A DNA stretch of 64,000 nt, taken from an uncultured Eubacteriales bacterium. Lineage in GTDB: Bacteria > Bacillota > Clostridia > Oscillospirales > Acutalibacteraceae. Below the pieces are notes generated by a model, which worked only from the letters and a program-made list of their open reading frames with translations, made no database searches and was not told the DNA's origin. The translations under genes were made by a program, and so were the position numbers. The DNA is taken from NCBI GenBank assembly GCA_934491515.1, contig CAKSTF010000004.1:32750-96749 (forward strand), given 5' to 3'. Below, piece after piece: positions 42,468 to 51,354 of this stretch (its first letter is position 1; each line of letters starts with the position of its first letter).

Positions 42468-42713
42468 ATGGATGATAAGACTATGACCTTTTCGATAGGC
42501 GACGAGACCGAGCGTGAAATACGCCGTATTCTTACTACGGTTTACGAATCACTTAAGGAAAAAGGCTATAACCCGATAAATCAGATAGTAGGTTATATTC
42601 TGTCCGAAGACCCGACGTATATAACCACGCACAACAACGCCCGTAACCTTATACGGCGTATCGACAGGGATACGCTTCTGCAGTCGCTTGTAAGGTTTTA
42701 TCTTACCGACTGA
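42468..42713 (+). CDS. ireB: IreB family regulatory phosphoprotein (UPF0297)
   Basis: The 81-residue protein matches UPF0297/IreB end to end, including YESLKEKGYNPINQIVGYIL and DPTYITTHNNARNLIRRIDR. In Enterococcus IreB is phosphorylated on N-terminal Thr residues by the PASTA kinase IreK and modulates cephalosporin resistance; the Thr residues in MDDKTMTF are the likely counterparts. It usually lies with the ruvX gene (yrrK) and yrzB, which are absent here. AAAGGAG precedes the ATG. A terminator follows. Confidence 0.95.
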   Translation: MDDKTMTFSIGDETEREIRRILTTVYESLKEKGYNPINQIVGYILSEDPTYITTHNNARNLIRRIDRDTLLQSLVRFYLTD

Positions 42714-42738
42714 AAATCCGATATAAGGAATAAAAACC

Positions 42739-42774
42739 AAAGCACCGTTCTTAAAAAAGAACGGTGCTTTTTAT
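42739..42774. terminator. Terminator after ireB
   Basis: A 14-bp perfect stem (AAAGCACCGTTCTT with its complement) with a short loop, ending in a T-run. It lies between convergent ireB and the dehydrogenase gene. Confidence 0.9.
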
Positions 42775-42815
42775 CGTTTGGTCGTTTTTTCTTTACGGGG
42801 CAAAGGCGCGGCGGT

Positions 42816-43895
42816 TCATTTGCAGAATGCCGCCTTTATCTTTCGTGCCGCCTCGCTGCCGGTTTCCGCCGTGGCAGCAGTGCCGCCCATATCGGGGGTA
42901 AGGAATTTCTTTTCCACAAGCATTTCCTCTATTACCGAAATAATTCTTTCTTCCCATTCGGGATATCCCAGGAACGCCAGCAACTGCGCTGCGGACCATA
43001 CGGTTGCAAGCGGATTTGCGAGACCTTTTCCGGCAATATCGGGCGCAGAACCGTGTATCGGCTCGAACATAGAGGGGAATTTGCCCTCCGGATTAAGATT
43101 CGCACCTGCGGCAAGACCCATTCCGCCGGCGATGGCGGCGCCGAGGTCGGTTAAAATATCACCGAACAGGTTGGAAGTCACCACAACGCCGAAACGCGCC
43201 GGGTCTTTTACCATAAACATACTTGCGGCGTCTACCATAAGGCGGTAGGTCTTAACGTCGGGATACTCCGTGCCGACTTCCTCGAAAATTTCATCCCAAA
43301 GAACCATTGAATAGTTAAGCGCGTTGCTTTTCGTAACGTTTGTAAGGGTGCGCTTTTCGCGGCGGGCAAGTTCGTAAGCGTAACGTATAACGCGCTCGCA
43401 GCCTTTCCTTGTAAAAACGCCGGTCTGCAAAGCCACTTCGTCCTTTGTGCCGCGGTTTTTAAATTCGCCGGCACCCGCGTATTCGCCCTCGCTGTTTTCA
43501 CGCACAAATATCATATCAACGTCCGATTCGCGCACGCCGGCAAGCGGACAGGGCGCGCCCTTCAAAAGTTTTACGGGGCGCAGATTTATATACTGGTCAA
43601 ATCCGTGGCGGATTCTAAGCAGCAGGTCCCAAAGCGAAATATGATCGGGCACACCGGGAAATCCCACAGCGCCCAGAAGCACGGCGTCGAATTTGCTTAA
43701 GCGCTCTATGCCGTCCTCATCCATCATTTTGCCGGTTTTAAGATAATACTCGCAGCCCCACGGAAAGTACCCGAACAAAAAATCAAACCTTCCGTCTGCC
43801 GCGGCAACGGCCTTAAGTACCTTTACGCCTTCTTTTATTACTTCGGGACCTATGCCGTCGCCTGCGATAACCGCTATTTTATATATTTTTTTCAC
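42816..43895 (-). CDS. Isocitrate/isopropylmalate-type dehydrogenase (tartrate/D-malate-like)
   Basis: The 359-residue protein belongs to the beta-decarboxylating dehydrogenase family: YKIAVIAGDGIGPEVIKEG at the start, the substrate loop INLRPVKLL, EGEYAGAGE, the Lys in NVTKSNALNYSM, and SNLFGDILTDLGAAIAGG. Features such as WGCEYYLKTGKMMDEDG and HISLWDLLLRIRHGFDQY are typical of tartrate dehydrogenase/D-malate dehydrogenase rather than leucine-pathway LeuB. No leu genes are nearby. It starts at a GTG that overlaps the galT stop by 4 nt, an odd pairing. Confidence 0.85.
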   Translation of the reverse strand: MKKIYKIAVIAGDGIGPEVIKEGVKVLKAVAAADGRFDFLFGYFPWGCEYYLKTGKMMDEDGIERLSKFDAVLLGAVGFPGVPDHISLWDLLLRIRHGFDQYINLRPVKLLKGAPCPLAGVRESDVDMIFVRENSEGEYAGAGEFKNRGTKDEVALQTGVFTRKGCERVIRYAYELARREKRTLTNVTKSNALNYSMVLWDEIFEEVGTEYPDVKTYRLMVDAASMFMVKDPARFGVVVTSNLFGDILTDLGAAIAGGMGLAAGANLNPEGKFPSMFEPIHGSAPDIAGKGLANPLATVWSAAQLLAFLGYPEWEERIISVIEEMLVEKKFLTPDMGGTAATAETGSEAARKIKAAFCK

Positions 43896-45397
43896 TGCTC
43901 TTCCTCCATGGTATTAACATACTGCGCAAACCTTATAAAGGCGGCGGTTCCCTTGCGGTCACGCTTGAAAACGCCGGCGCAGGTAAGAACCTCGGCAAAA
44001 ACCTTGCCTATCTCTTCCTTTAAAATTGCGTCGATATTGTCTGCGGTCACGGTTCTTCGGCTCTTTATTTCCTTTGCCCATTTTGCGTGGGATGATATTT
44101 CTTCAACCTTGGAAACGTCCTCGCCTGCAAGCATTGCCGTCTTAAGCCGCGCCATCTCATTCTTAAGCCTTGCAGGCAGCACCGCAAGACCCATAACCTC
44201 TATAAGTCCTATGTTTTCTTTCTTTATATGGTGCAGTTCCTCATGCGGGTGGAAAACGCCCAGAGGATGCGCCTTGCTTGTTATATTGTTTCTCAGTACC
44301 AAATCAAGTTGGTACTCGCCGTCCGCAAAACGGGCAATGGGCGTTACGGTGTTGTGGGGTTCGCCGTCGGTTTCGGCAAATATTCCTACCGTTTTATCGC
44401 TGTATGAACGCCATGCGGTAAGTATTTTATCGGCAAGCGCCGCTAATTTTCCGCTGTCTGCCGAACAAAGCCTTATAACCGACATCGGCCACTTTACAAT
44501 GCCTGCTTTTACGCCGTCGAAGCCTTTGAATATAAGCGGAGTTTCTATCTGCGCTTTAGCCATTGCAAATTCGTATCTTCCGCCCTGGAAATGGTCGTGG
44601 GAAAGTATCGAGCCGCCTACAATGGGCAGATCGGCATTTGAACCTATAAAATAGTGCGGAAACAGTTTTACAAAGTCAAGCAGTTTTTTAAAGGTATCCC
44701 CGTTTATCGCCATCGGGGTGTGATTGCTGTTAAATACTATGCAGTGTTCGTTGTAGTAAACGTACGGCGAATACTGGAAGAAATAATCCTCTCCGTCAAG
44801 TTTTATCGGTATAAGACGGTGATTCTGTCTTGCCGGAAAATTCATTCTGCCGGCGTAACCCTCGCACTCCTTGCAAAGCAGGCACTTAGGATATCCCGAC
44901 TGCGGCGCCGCTTTTGCCGCGGCTATCGCCTTGGGGTCTTTTTCCGGTTTTGAAAGATTGATGGTTATATCAAGCGTGCCGTAATGTGTGTCAACCGTCC
45001 ATTTAAGGTCGCGTTTAACGCGGTATGTCCTTATGTAATCGCTGTCACGCGAAAGTTTGTAAAAGTAATCGGTGGCTTCCGCCGGATTTTCTTTGTAAAG
45101 TGCGGCAAACTTATCGGTAACTTCGGAAGGGCGCGGCATCAAGGCGGACATAAGTTTAGTATCAAAAAGATCGCGCGCGGTGATATTGTCCTCTATCAGT
45201 CCCTTTTCTACGGCGTAGGAAAGCAGTTCGGACAAAATATTTTCAAGCGGTTCATCCGCCGGAACCGCGACGTCCTCATATTCGTCTATGCAAAGTATTT
45301 CAAGCAGTCTGTTGGTAACGAACACCTCGTCGCGCTTTGTAAAAAGACCGCGGCAAAGACCGTAATTTACAAGTTTTTTAATGCTCTCGTTTATCAT
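43892..45397 (-). CDS. galT: Galactose-1-phosphate uridylyltransferase, type 2
   Basis: The 501-residue protein is the longer, Bacillota-type GalT: KKLVNYGLCRGLFTKRDEV at the start, LLCKECEGYAGRMNFPARQNH, IVGGSILSHDHFQGGRYEF (His-x-His-x-Gln active site), and a second HPHEELHHIKKEN block. It exchanges UMP between UDP-glucose and galactose-1-phosphate in the Leloir pathway. galK and galE are not in the window. It is transcribed first, followed with a 4-nt overlap by the dehydrogenase gene. Confidence 0.96.
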   Translation of the reverse strand: MINESIKKLVNYGLCRGLFTKRDEVFVTNRLLEILCIDEYEDVAVPADEPLENILSELLSYAVEKGLIEDNITARDLFDTKLMSALMPRPSEVTDKFAALYKENPAEATDYFYKLSRDSDYIRTYRVKRDLKWTVDTHYGTLDITINLSKPEKDPKAIAAAKAAPQSGYPKCLLCKECEGYAGRMNFPARQNHRLIPIKLDGEDYFFQYSPYVYYNEHCIVFNSNHTPMAINGDTFKKLLDFVKLFPHYFIGSNADLPIVGGSILSHDHFQGGRYEFAMAKAQIETPLIFKGFDGVKAGIVKWPMSVIRLCSADSGKLAALADKILTAWRSYSDKTVGIFAETDGEPHNTVTPIARFADGEYQLDLVLRNNITSKAHPLGVFHPHEELHHIKKENIGLIEVMGLAVLPARLKNEMARLKTAMLAGEDVSKVEEISSHAKWAKEIKSRRTVTADNIDAILKEEIGKVFAEVLTCAGVFKRDRKGTAAFIRFAQYVNTMEEEQ

Positions 45398-45450
45398 TCT
45401 TATGTTCCCTTCCGTGTTTTTTGCGGAAAAATCCGCCGTATCGCAAATAC

Positions 45451-45470
45451 AGCCGCCTTTAAAGACGGCT
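45451..45470. terminator. Hairpin between the DUF3048 gene and galT
   Basis: AGCCGCC and its complement (one G-U) form a 20-nt hairpin between the DUF3048 stop and the galT start. On the minus strand the following T content is modest, so this may be a weak terminator for the DUF3048 gene or a leader hairpin of galT. Confidence 0.4.
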
Positions 45471-45485
45471 GCTGTTTTTGAATGA

Positions 45486-46514
45486 TTACTGGAAAGTCGG
45501 CACCGTTGTGGATTCGTTCACTATAAACACCCACGATTTGCCGACGTTTATCTTTATTTCCGCACCGTTTGCATCGGTTATCTTTATGCCTTCGGACGCG
45601 CCGCCCTTGCTCCAGCGGATCTGCGTATATGTGCCGTTTACCGCGTAATATCCGCTGCCGCCGTCAAGATATACCTGGCGGTGATATCCGTCGGGATAAT
45701 TAACTATCGTAGTGTTAAGGATAAACACGTTCTTAACGTCGGTAGTCTCGCCCGTTACGTAGTCGGTGCGCACGGTACCGCCGGTGCTTCTTGTGTAAAG
45801 GCCGGTGGTTGCGTTATAGGTAAAGCCTGCGCTGTAGTTGAACGGAACGGTTATGCTGTTTGCAACCGAATTTTCAAAGGATACCGTTTCGTCCTCTTTC
45901 GCAAAACTAAGCCATGTTCCCTTGCGGTCGGTGGTGCTGCGCGAAGCAGTGTTCTCTACCGCTTCAAGCGCGGAACTGCCGAAGGTGTAAAGGGTGTGTT
46001 CCCACGCAAGACCGTTTGATATACGCTTTGCGTATTTATCGGTTTCTACCGAAACGTGATCGGTATCCCTTAAATGGGGCGCCGCGTATGTGGGATCCTG
46101 ACCGCAGTGGAAATATACCGCGTCGTGACCCATCGCAAGGTCGATATAAGGATATCTTGCCGAGCGAACAGGGCCTAACTGACCCACCGTTTCAATGTTC
46201 TTGAACACCGCCATAAGGCGGGTAACGCCGCCTTCAACCTCAGTCTCGTAAACTATATCCGCATGGTTAACGCCGGTCTGAACGGGCTGCGCCGTGCTGA
46301 TGTTGTTTATCATAACAGCCACGGGGCGGCGGTTTTCATACGCGGGGTCAAGGTCCTGCATTCCGGTAAACGGATTTATCTTCATCCGGTTCACAGGCTC
46401 GGAAACGGGCACGGGACCGGTGCTGCTTATATCGTCAAGCGATTTTTTCTTACAACCTGCAAAAGCAAATACAGTTACCGCACAAAGTATCAAAGCCGTA
46501 ATTCTCTTTTTCAT
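45486..46514 (-). CDS. DUF3048 (YerB-like) lipoprotein
   Basis: The 342-residue protein starts with a lipoprotein signal (lipobox FAGC, Cys near residue 21) and matches the DUF3048 pair of domains: NRRPVAVMINNISTAQPV, GVNHADIVYETEVEGGVTR, GQLGPVRSARYPYIDLA, and in the second half GYHRQVYLDGGSGYYAVNG and WSKGGASEG. YerB-type proteins sit on the outside of the membrane; the function is unknown, perhaps wall-related. GGAGG precedes the ATG, and a good promoter lies further upstream. It is a single-gene unit. Confidence 0.94.
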   Translation of the reverse strand: MKKRITALILCAVTVFAFAGCKKKSLDDISSTGPVPVSEPVNRMKINPFTGMQDLDPAYENRRPVAVMINNISTAQPVQTGVNHADIVYETEVEGGVTRLMAVFKNIETVGQLGPVRSARYPYIDLAMGHDAVYFHCGQDPTYAAPHLRDTDHVSVETDKYAKRISNGLAWEHTLYTFGSSALEAVENTASRSTTDRKGTWLSFAKEDETVSFENSVANSITVPFNYSAGFTYNATTGLYTRSTGGTVRTDYVTGETTDVKNVFILNTTIVNYPDGYHRQVYLDGGSGYYAVNGTYTQIRWSKGGASEGIKITDANGAEIKINVGKSWVFIVNESTTVPTFQ

Positions 46515-46567
46515 AAAAAACCTCCGTAAAAAGACGCAGCGGTATCACCTGCTGCAAATCCACAAGA

Positions 46568-46596
46568 ATTATACCACCCAAACAAAAATTTTGCAA
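46568..46596 (-). promoter_or_regulatory. Sigma-A promoter for the DUF3048 lipoprotein
   Basis: On the minus strand TTGCAA (46596-46591) and TATAAT (46573-46568) are separated by 17 bp, about 54 bp upstream of the ATG. A small hairpin (GCAGC to GCTGC) lies in the leader near 46536-46555. Confidence 0.72.
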
Positions 46597-46623
46597 CAGT
46601 AAACTGTACGACGCAAATTTCTG

Positions 46624-46652
46624 TTGAGAAATAGATATGTATGTGATAAAAT
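46624..46652 (+). promoter_or_regulatory. Sigma-A type promoter for the cysteine desulfurase-thiI operon
   Basis: TTGAGA (46624-46629) and TAAAAT (46647-46652) are separated by 17 bp, 61 bp before the TTG start. Confidence 0.55.
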
Positions 46653-46713
46653 AAATTTATCTATACGGATATTGCCGCACACACAGCGGTAATACGCAAC
46701 GGGAAGTGTAATT

Positions 46714-47850
46714 TTGAAAGAAATCTACCTTGACAACAGTTCCACCACCATGCCTTGTAAAGAGGCTGTAGAGGCGGCGCGGCAGGCCGCCGAAGTGTGC
46801 TGGGGCAACCCCTCGAGCCTGCACATAAAAGGGTTTGAAGCGGAACTGCTTGTAAAAGAAACACGAAGCCGCGTGGCAGCCGTTATCGGCGCCGCGCCGG
46901 ATGAAATATATTTTAATTCCTGCGGAACAGAGGGCGACAATACCGCCCTTATCGGCGCCGCGCATGCCCTTAAAAAACGCGGCAGGCGCATAGTTACCAC
47001 CGCTGTGGAGCATCCGGCGGTGCTTGAAACGGCAAAGCGCCTTGAGGAAGAGGGATTCGAAGTTGTTTACATAAATCCCGAACGTGACGGAACGATATCC
47101 GAACAGGCCGTAAAATCCGCAATAACGCCCGACACTATCCTTGTAAGCGTTATGACGGTCAACAACGAAACAGGCGCCGTTTTTCCGATATCCGCATGCA
47201 GACGCGCTATCGACACCGTGGGCGCCCCCGCGCTTTTACATACCGATGCCGTTCAGGCATACGGCAAACTGCCGATGGCGGTTTCGCGCTTAGGGGTGGA
47301 CCTTTTAACGGCAAGCGCCCACAAAATACACGGCATAAAGGGCTGCGGCGCACTTTACATAAGAAAAGGAGTTCACATAAAACCGCTTATCACCGGCGGC
47401 GGTCAGGAAAGGGGTATGCGTTCGGGCACGGAAAGCGTGCCGCTTATATCCGCTTTCGGCGCGGCGGCGCAGGTGCTTGGGAACATCGGCGCGGCGCTGA
47501 AACGGCAGCAGGAACTTTTCGATTACACAAAATCCCTGCTTTTAAATTCCGGATTTGCGGAAATAAACTCTCCCGAAAACGCTCTGCCCTACATACTTAA
47601 CATTTCCGTTCCGGGATACCGTTCGGAAACGCTTCTGCATTTTCTTGAAAACGACGGTATATATGTATCCTCGGGCTCGGCATGTGCAAAGGGCAAAGGC
47701 AGTTATGTTTTAAAGGCGGCAGGTCTTTCCGACAGCCGCACGGACAGCGCGCTGCGGATAAGTTTTTCACGTTACAACACCCGTGAGGACGCCGACCGGC
47801 TTGCGGAATCGCTCCGCCGCGCCGTAAAAACCATAAGAAAGGCCAGATAA
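46714..47850 (+). CDS. Cysteine desulfurase (NifS/IscS-like), partner of ThiI
   Basis: The 378-residue PLP enzyme has the Lys for cofactor binding in ASAHKIHGIKGCGALYI, the EHPAVLE and VNNETGAVFPI stretches, and the catalytic Cys in SSGSACAKGKGS. It takes sulfur from cysteine. The start is a TTG behind GGGAAG. It overlaps thiI by 1 nt (TAATG), so it most likely supplies sulfur to ThiI for 4-thiouridine in tRNA or thiamine synthesis rather than for general Fe-S clusters; no iscU gene is adjacent. Confidence 0.93.
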   Translation: MKEIYLDNSSTTMPCKEAVEAARQAAEVCWGNPSSLHIKGFEAELLVKETRSRVAAVIGAAPDEIYFNSCGTEGDNTALIGAAHALKKRGRRIVTTAVEHPAVLETAKRLEEEGFEVVYINPERDGTISEQAVKSAITPDTILVSVMTVNNETGAVFPISACRRAIDTVGAPALLHTDAVQAYGKLPMAVSRLGVDLLTASAHKIHGIKGCGALYIRKGVHIKPLITGGGQERGMRSGTESVPLISAFGAAAQVLGNIGAALKRQQELFDYTKSLLLNSGFAEINSPENALPYILNISVPGYRSETLLHFLENDGIYVSSGSACAKGKGSYVLKAAGLSDSRTDSALRISFSRYNTREDADRLAESLRRAVKTIRKAR

Positions 47851-49019
47851 TGAAAGAAATTATACTTGTAAAAGAGGGCGAACTTGCCCTTAAAGGACTT
47901 AACCGCAACATTTTTGAAGATAAAATGGTGCATGCGATAAAGCGCAGGCTGAAACCGTTAGGCGATATAAAGATAACACATTCGCAATCCACCGTTTTTA
48001 TAGAACCCGTATCGGAGGATTTTGACACGGACGAGGCCATGCGCCGCCTTTCCTACGTTTTCGGCATAGCGGTGTATTCACGCGCAGGCGTATGCGAAAA
48101 AAATATGGAATCGGTTATTGCCGCGGCACCCGAATATTTAAGGGAAACACTACAAAACGTGCGGACGTTTAAGGTTGAATCAAAACGCGCGGACAAAAGT
48201 TTTCCGCTTAAATCGCCCGAAATATCGGCAGAGGTAGGCGGCTGCCTTTTGGGCGCGTTCCCTCATCTTAAAGTTGACGTGCACGACCCGGACTGTGTTG
48301 TAACGGTTGAGATAAGAGACTCCGCCGCGTATATACACGCCGGCAAGGAAAAGGGCGCGGGCGGTCTGCCCACGGGTACGGGCGGCTGTGCCGAGGTGCT
48401 TATCTCCGGCGGTATCGACAGTCCCGTTGCGGCATACCTTATGGCAAAACGCGGACTCACGCTTAACGCCGTGCATTTTTCCTCACCCCCCTATACAAGC
48501 CGCCGCGCGGAACAAAAGGTAAAGGACCTGCTTTCCTGCGTTGCAAAATACAGCGGTCCGATAAAACTTACCGTGGTGCCCTTTACCGAAATTCAGGACG
48601 AAATCGGCAAATGCTGCCCCGAAGATTATTTCACCCTTATAATGCGGCGCATAATGATGCGCATAGCCTGCATAATAAGCAAAGCCGACAATTGCGGCGC
48701 CCTTATCACGGGGGAAAGTCTGGGTCAGGTTGCAAGCCAGACCCTGCAGGCGATTGCCGCTACCGATTCGGTATGCACACTGCCGGTGCTGCGTCCGCTT
48801 ATAGGCAACGACAAAGAGGACATAATAAAAATATCAAGGCAGATAGGCGCTTTTGATATTTCAATACTGCCTTACGAGGACTGCTGCACGGTATTTACGC
48901 CCCGCCACCCCCACACAAGACCGAAACCCGGTCAGTGCGAAAAGGCGGAGGAAAAACTGGATATTGATACCCTTATCGCACGGGCGACAGAGGGCGTGCA
49001 GACTTATATAATCGACTGA
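47850..49019 (+). CDS. thiI: tRNA 4-thiouridine synthase ThiI
   Basis: The 389-residue protein has the N-terminal ferredoxin-like and THUMP domains (MKEIILVKEGELALKGLNR; about residues 60-165) and a PP-loop ATPase with EVLISGGIDSPVAAYLMAK and ITGESLGQVASQTLQ. There is no C-terminal rhodanese domain, as in other Bacillota ThiI. DCCTVFTPRHPHTRP near the end is typical. It adenylates U8 of tRNA and accepts sulfur from the cysteine desulfurase encoded just upstream. Confidence 0.97.
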   Translation: MKEIILVKEGELALKGLNRNIFEDKMVHAIKRRLKPLGDIKITHSQSTVFIEPVSEDFDTDEAMRRLSYVFGIAVYSRAGVCEKNMESVIAAAPEYLRETLQNVRTFKVESKRADKSFPLKSPEISAEVGGCLLGAFPHLKVDVHDPDCVVTVEIRDSAAYIHAGKEKGAGGLPTGTGGCAEVLISGGIDSPVAAYLMAKRGLTLNAVHFSSPPYTSRRAEQKVKDLLSCVAKYSGPIKLTVVPFTEIQDEIGKCCPEDYFTLIMRRIMMRIACIISKADNCGALITGESLGQVASQTLQAIAATDSVCTLPVLRPLIGNDKEDIIKISRQIGAFDISILPYEDCCTVFTPRHPHTRPKPGQCEKAEEKLDIDTLIARATEGVQTYIID

Positions 49020-49077
49020 AAAGACGGTCGGGACACCTGTTTTCCCGACACATCAAAGCGAAGGGATGGATATTTAA

Positions 49078-50556
49078 GTGCAAAGCATGAAGGTTGATAT
49101 TGTATACTACGTTGTTCCTACGGACTTTGAAATGGAATTCAATTTAAGCGGCTGCTGCCGTATGCGGCTGCTCACCTCTTTAAGTCACGACCGCAAGGGC
49201 TATGTTGAAGCGCTTGCGCGCGCGGTGTCACGAAGCAAGATAATACTTGCCTGCGGGCCGATTTTCGGCGAGGACGGTCTTATTTATATGACCTCCAAAG
49301 CAATCGGCAGACCGCTTACGCTTATAAACAACCGCGACTACGGCATTGCGGACGAGCAGAACGTCCGCGTGATAGAAGGTTCGCTGCCGCTTGTGACCTC
49401 CTCCGGTCTTTTCGGCGGAGTTATCATAGAAAGCGGACCGCAGACTATAATCATACTTTCGGAAAACCGCGACGTGAGAAAGAACATAATGCAGACGCTT
49501 ATTCACCCTTATATACAGGAAATAAGCATTATGGAGATACGCAAAAGCACGGCTTCCGTGCCGCAGCACACGGCGGAACCCGCAGTGAAAGACGCTGCCG
49601 AAATTCCGTCATCTTTGGCGGCTGCGCCCACAGATGCGGATACTGCGGCGGAAATTCCGCCTGAGATTTTGTCCGCGGCTGCCGACATTGCCCTTTCTTC
49701 GGGCGATGTTCCCGCCTTTTCGGGCGATACGGCAGCGGATACTTCTTACGAAGCGGAGAAAAAAGCCGTAGAGGAATTAAGCGAAGATACGGAAACGGAC
49801 AACGGCGTTTCGGACGAAATAGAGTTTGACTTTTTCGGTGAAGAACCGATTTCGGAGCCGGAGGTTTTAGAGGATACCGCAAGTGCGTATGAAGAGCCGC
49901 CGCGCGAAGAACCCGAAACCGCGGCGGAATTTGCCCCGTTTGACGGCGAGGAAACTGCCGCGCCCGAAGAACCGGCGGCAGAACTTACGGAAACCGCGGA
50001 GCCTGAAATTACGAAGGCAGAAGAAACCGCGGAAGCCGATGAAACGGAAGTTTCAGACTTTACGGCGGATACCGAAACGACAGCCGATACCGACGAAAAC
50101 GCAGCAAGCGGCGAAGAAGGCGAAGGGGAAAAAGAAGCCGTATCCGCCGAGGTAAACGACGGTGAAGAGACTGCCGATGACCCTGCCGACGCGGTTATGC
50201 GCGATACCGCCGTTTCCATTGAAGATCTGCTTAAAATAGAGGACGGCGAAGGCAGCGTTATTGCGGACGACGGCGAAAACGAAATTGACGACGGGGACGA
50301 CGCCTTCTTTACCCCTTCCGCCGAAAACGATATGTATGTTGCCGAACCAACCGGAAATTTTGAAAAGCGCGGTAATAAATCGCTTAATGTTTCCATAGTA
50401 ATTATTGCGGTGTTGCTGGCAATTATTGCGGCGGCGCTTTGCTACCTGCTTTTGTGGCTGCCCTACAGCCGCGGAATGTCCACTTCCGAATTTTTAAGGG
50501 AGGCGCTCTCCCCTGCCGCGGTTGCGCTTACCGCGCCGTCGGGTCTCATAAAATAA
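49078..50556 (+). CDS. Acidic membrane-anchored protein of unknown function
   Basis: The 492-residue protein has three parts. The N-terminal domain (about residues 1-160) has alternating strands and helices, and VSRSKIILACGPIFGEDGL followed by ASKAIGRPLTL-like spacing resembles the turn in MoaB/CinA-type domains, but key residues differ and this is only a resemblance. Then comes a very acidic, Ala/Glu/Pro/Thr-rich region (about 165-435). A single membrane helix (SIVIIAVLLAIIAAALCYLL) lies near residues 445-470. The GTG start at 49078 has AAGGGA about 10 nt upstream; an in-frame ATG lies at 49087. It follows thiI by 58 nt. I do not recognise it. Confidence 0.7.
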   Translation: MQSMKVDIVYYVVPTDFEMEFNLSGCCRMRLLTSLSHDRKGYVEALARAVSRSKIILACGPIFGEDGLIYMTSKAIGRPLTLINNRDYGIADEQNVRVIEGSLPLVTSSGLFGGVIIESGPQTIIILSENRDVRKNIMQTLIHPYIQEISIMEIRKSTASVPQHTAEPAVKDAAEIPSSLAAAPTDADTAAEIPPEILSAAADIALSSGDVPAFSGDTAADTSYEAEKKAVEELSEDTETDNGVSDEIEFDFFGEEPISEPEVLEDTASAYEEPPREEPETAAEFAPFDGEETAAPEEPAAELTETAEPEITKAEETAEADETEVSDFTADTETTADTDENAASGEEGEGEKEAVSAEVNDGEETADDPADAVMRDTAVSIEDLLKIEDGEGSVIADDGENEIDDGDDAFFTPSAENDMYVAEPTGNFEKRGNKSLNVSIVIIAVLLAIIAAALCYLLLWLPYSRGMSTSEFLREALSPAAVALTAPSGLIK

Positions 50557-50575
50557 TCTGCGCGAGGTTTTTGTT

Positions 50576-51052
50576 TTGAGTTTTTGGAGTACTTATTTAG
50601 GAAAAATCCTTACAACATTTTTTATTTCAATGGTGCCGGTAATAGAACTGCGCGGCGCCGTACCGATAGCCTACGCGCGCGGTATAAACATATGGGTCGC
50701 GGTTGCGGTGTCGATACTCGGCAACCTTGTGCCCGTGCCGTTTATCATAGTTTTTATCCGCAAAATATTTGCCTTTATAAGGCGGCATATGCCAAAACTT
50801 GACTGCCTTGTAACAAAACTTGAACGGCGCGCCGAAAGCAAGGGCGACACGGTGCAGAAATACGCTTTTTGGGGTCTTTTCCTTTTTGTTGCGATACCCC
50901 TGCCGGGCACCGGCGCCTGGACGGGAGCGCTTATAGCGGCAATGCTTGATATGCGCCTTAAAAAAGCCTTCCCCTCAATAGCGCTGGGCGTTTTATGCGC
51001 CGGAATCGTGGTGGCGTTTATAACCTGCGGTGCAGACGCACTGTTTTTCTGA
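50576..51052 (+). CDS. Small multidrug export family membrane protein (PF06695/COG2426)
   Basis: The 158-residue protein has four to five membrane helices and the family pattern VPVIELRGAVPIAYARG, VSILGNLVPVPFIIVF, and AIPLPGTGAWTGALIAA, with Pro/Gly-rich re-entrant-type loops as in DedA-like proteins. The family name refers to small multidrug export proteins, but the transport role is poorly established. The start is TTG behind GCGAGG. It follows the acidic protein by 19 nt and a strong terminator closes the unit. Confidence 0.87.
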   Translation: MSFWSTYLGKILTTFFISMVPVIELRGAVPIAYARGINIWVAVAVSILGNLVPVPFIIVFIRKIFAFIRRHMPKLDCLVTKLERRAESKGDTVQKYAFWGLFLFVAIPLPGTGAWTGALIAAMLDMRLKKAFPSIALGVLCAGIVVAFITCGADALFF

Positions 51053-51068
51053 AAATAACATATTATAA

Positions 51069-51110
51069 AACAAGACCTTCCCGAAAAGTCGGGAAGGTCT
51101 TGTTATTTTT
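51069..51110. terminator. Terminator after the small multidrug export gene
   Basis: A 16-bp perfect stem (AACAAGACCTTCCCGA with its complement) around a 4-nt loop is followed by a T-rich run. It lies between convergent genes, so it can act on both. Confidence 0.9.
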
Positions 51111-51116
51111 TGTCTG

Positions 51117-51347
51117 TCAGTCTTCTTCCAAAAGTTTAGCAGGCGGCACATCAAGCACCTGCGAAATTTTAAAAAGTGTTTCAAGGGAAATGCCGCGCAC
51201 CGTGCCGGTGCCCTCCACCTGTCCCACAAAACTTACGCTTTTGCCGATAAGTTCGGCAAAATGTTCCTGCGTAAAACCGCACTTTTTTCTGTAATAAGCG
51301 ATTTTTAAACCGAGAACAATATATTTTTCAGGGAATTCCGTGAACAT
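51117..51347 (-). CDS. XRE-family transcriptional regulator (76 residues)
   Basis: The protein is essentially one Cro/C1-type helix-turn-helix: LKIAYYRKKCGFTQEHFAEL, then GKSVSFVGQVEGTG for the recognition helix, and ISLETLFKISQVLDVPPAKLL. It is downstream of the second XRE gene (130 nt gap). A run of seven G (minus strand, 51361-51355) about 7 nt before the ATG is the only ribosome site, and an inverted repeat lies in the same place. It may repress itself or the neighbouring module. Confidence 0.85.
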   Translation of the reverse strand: MFTEFPEKYIVLGLKIAYYRKKCGFTQEHFAELIGKSVSFVGQVEGTGTVRGISLETLFKISQVLDVPPAKLLEED

Positions 51348-51354
51348 CTAAATA

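Noticed and set aside
49746..50396. Long minus-strand frame (216 codons), very Ser-rich
   Set aside because: It is antisense to the acidic low-complexity part of the gene at 49078-50556; the Ser/Val bias simply mirrors Glu/Ala codons, and no ribosome site or family pattern is seen.
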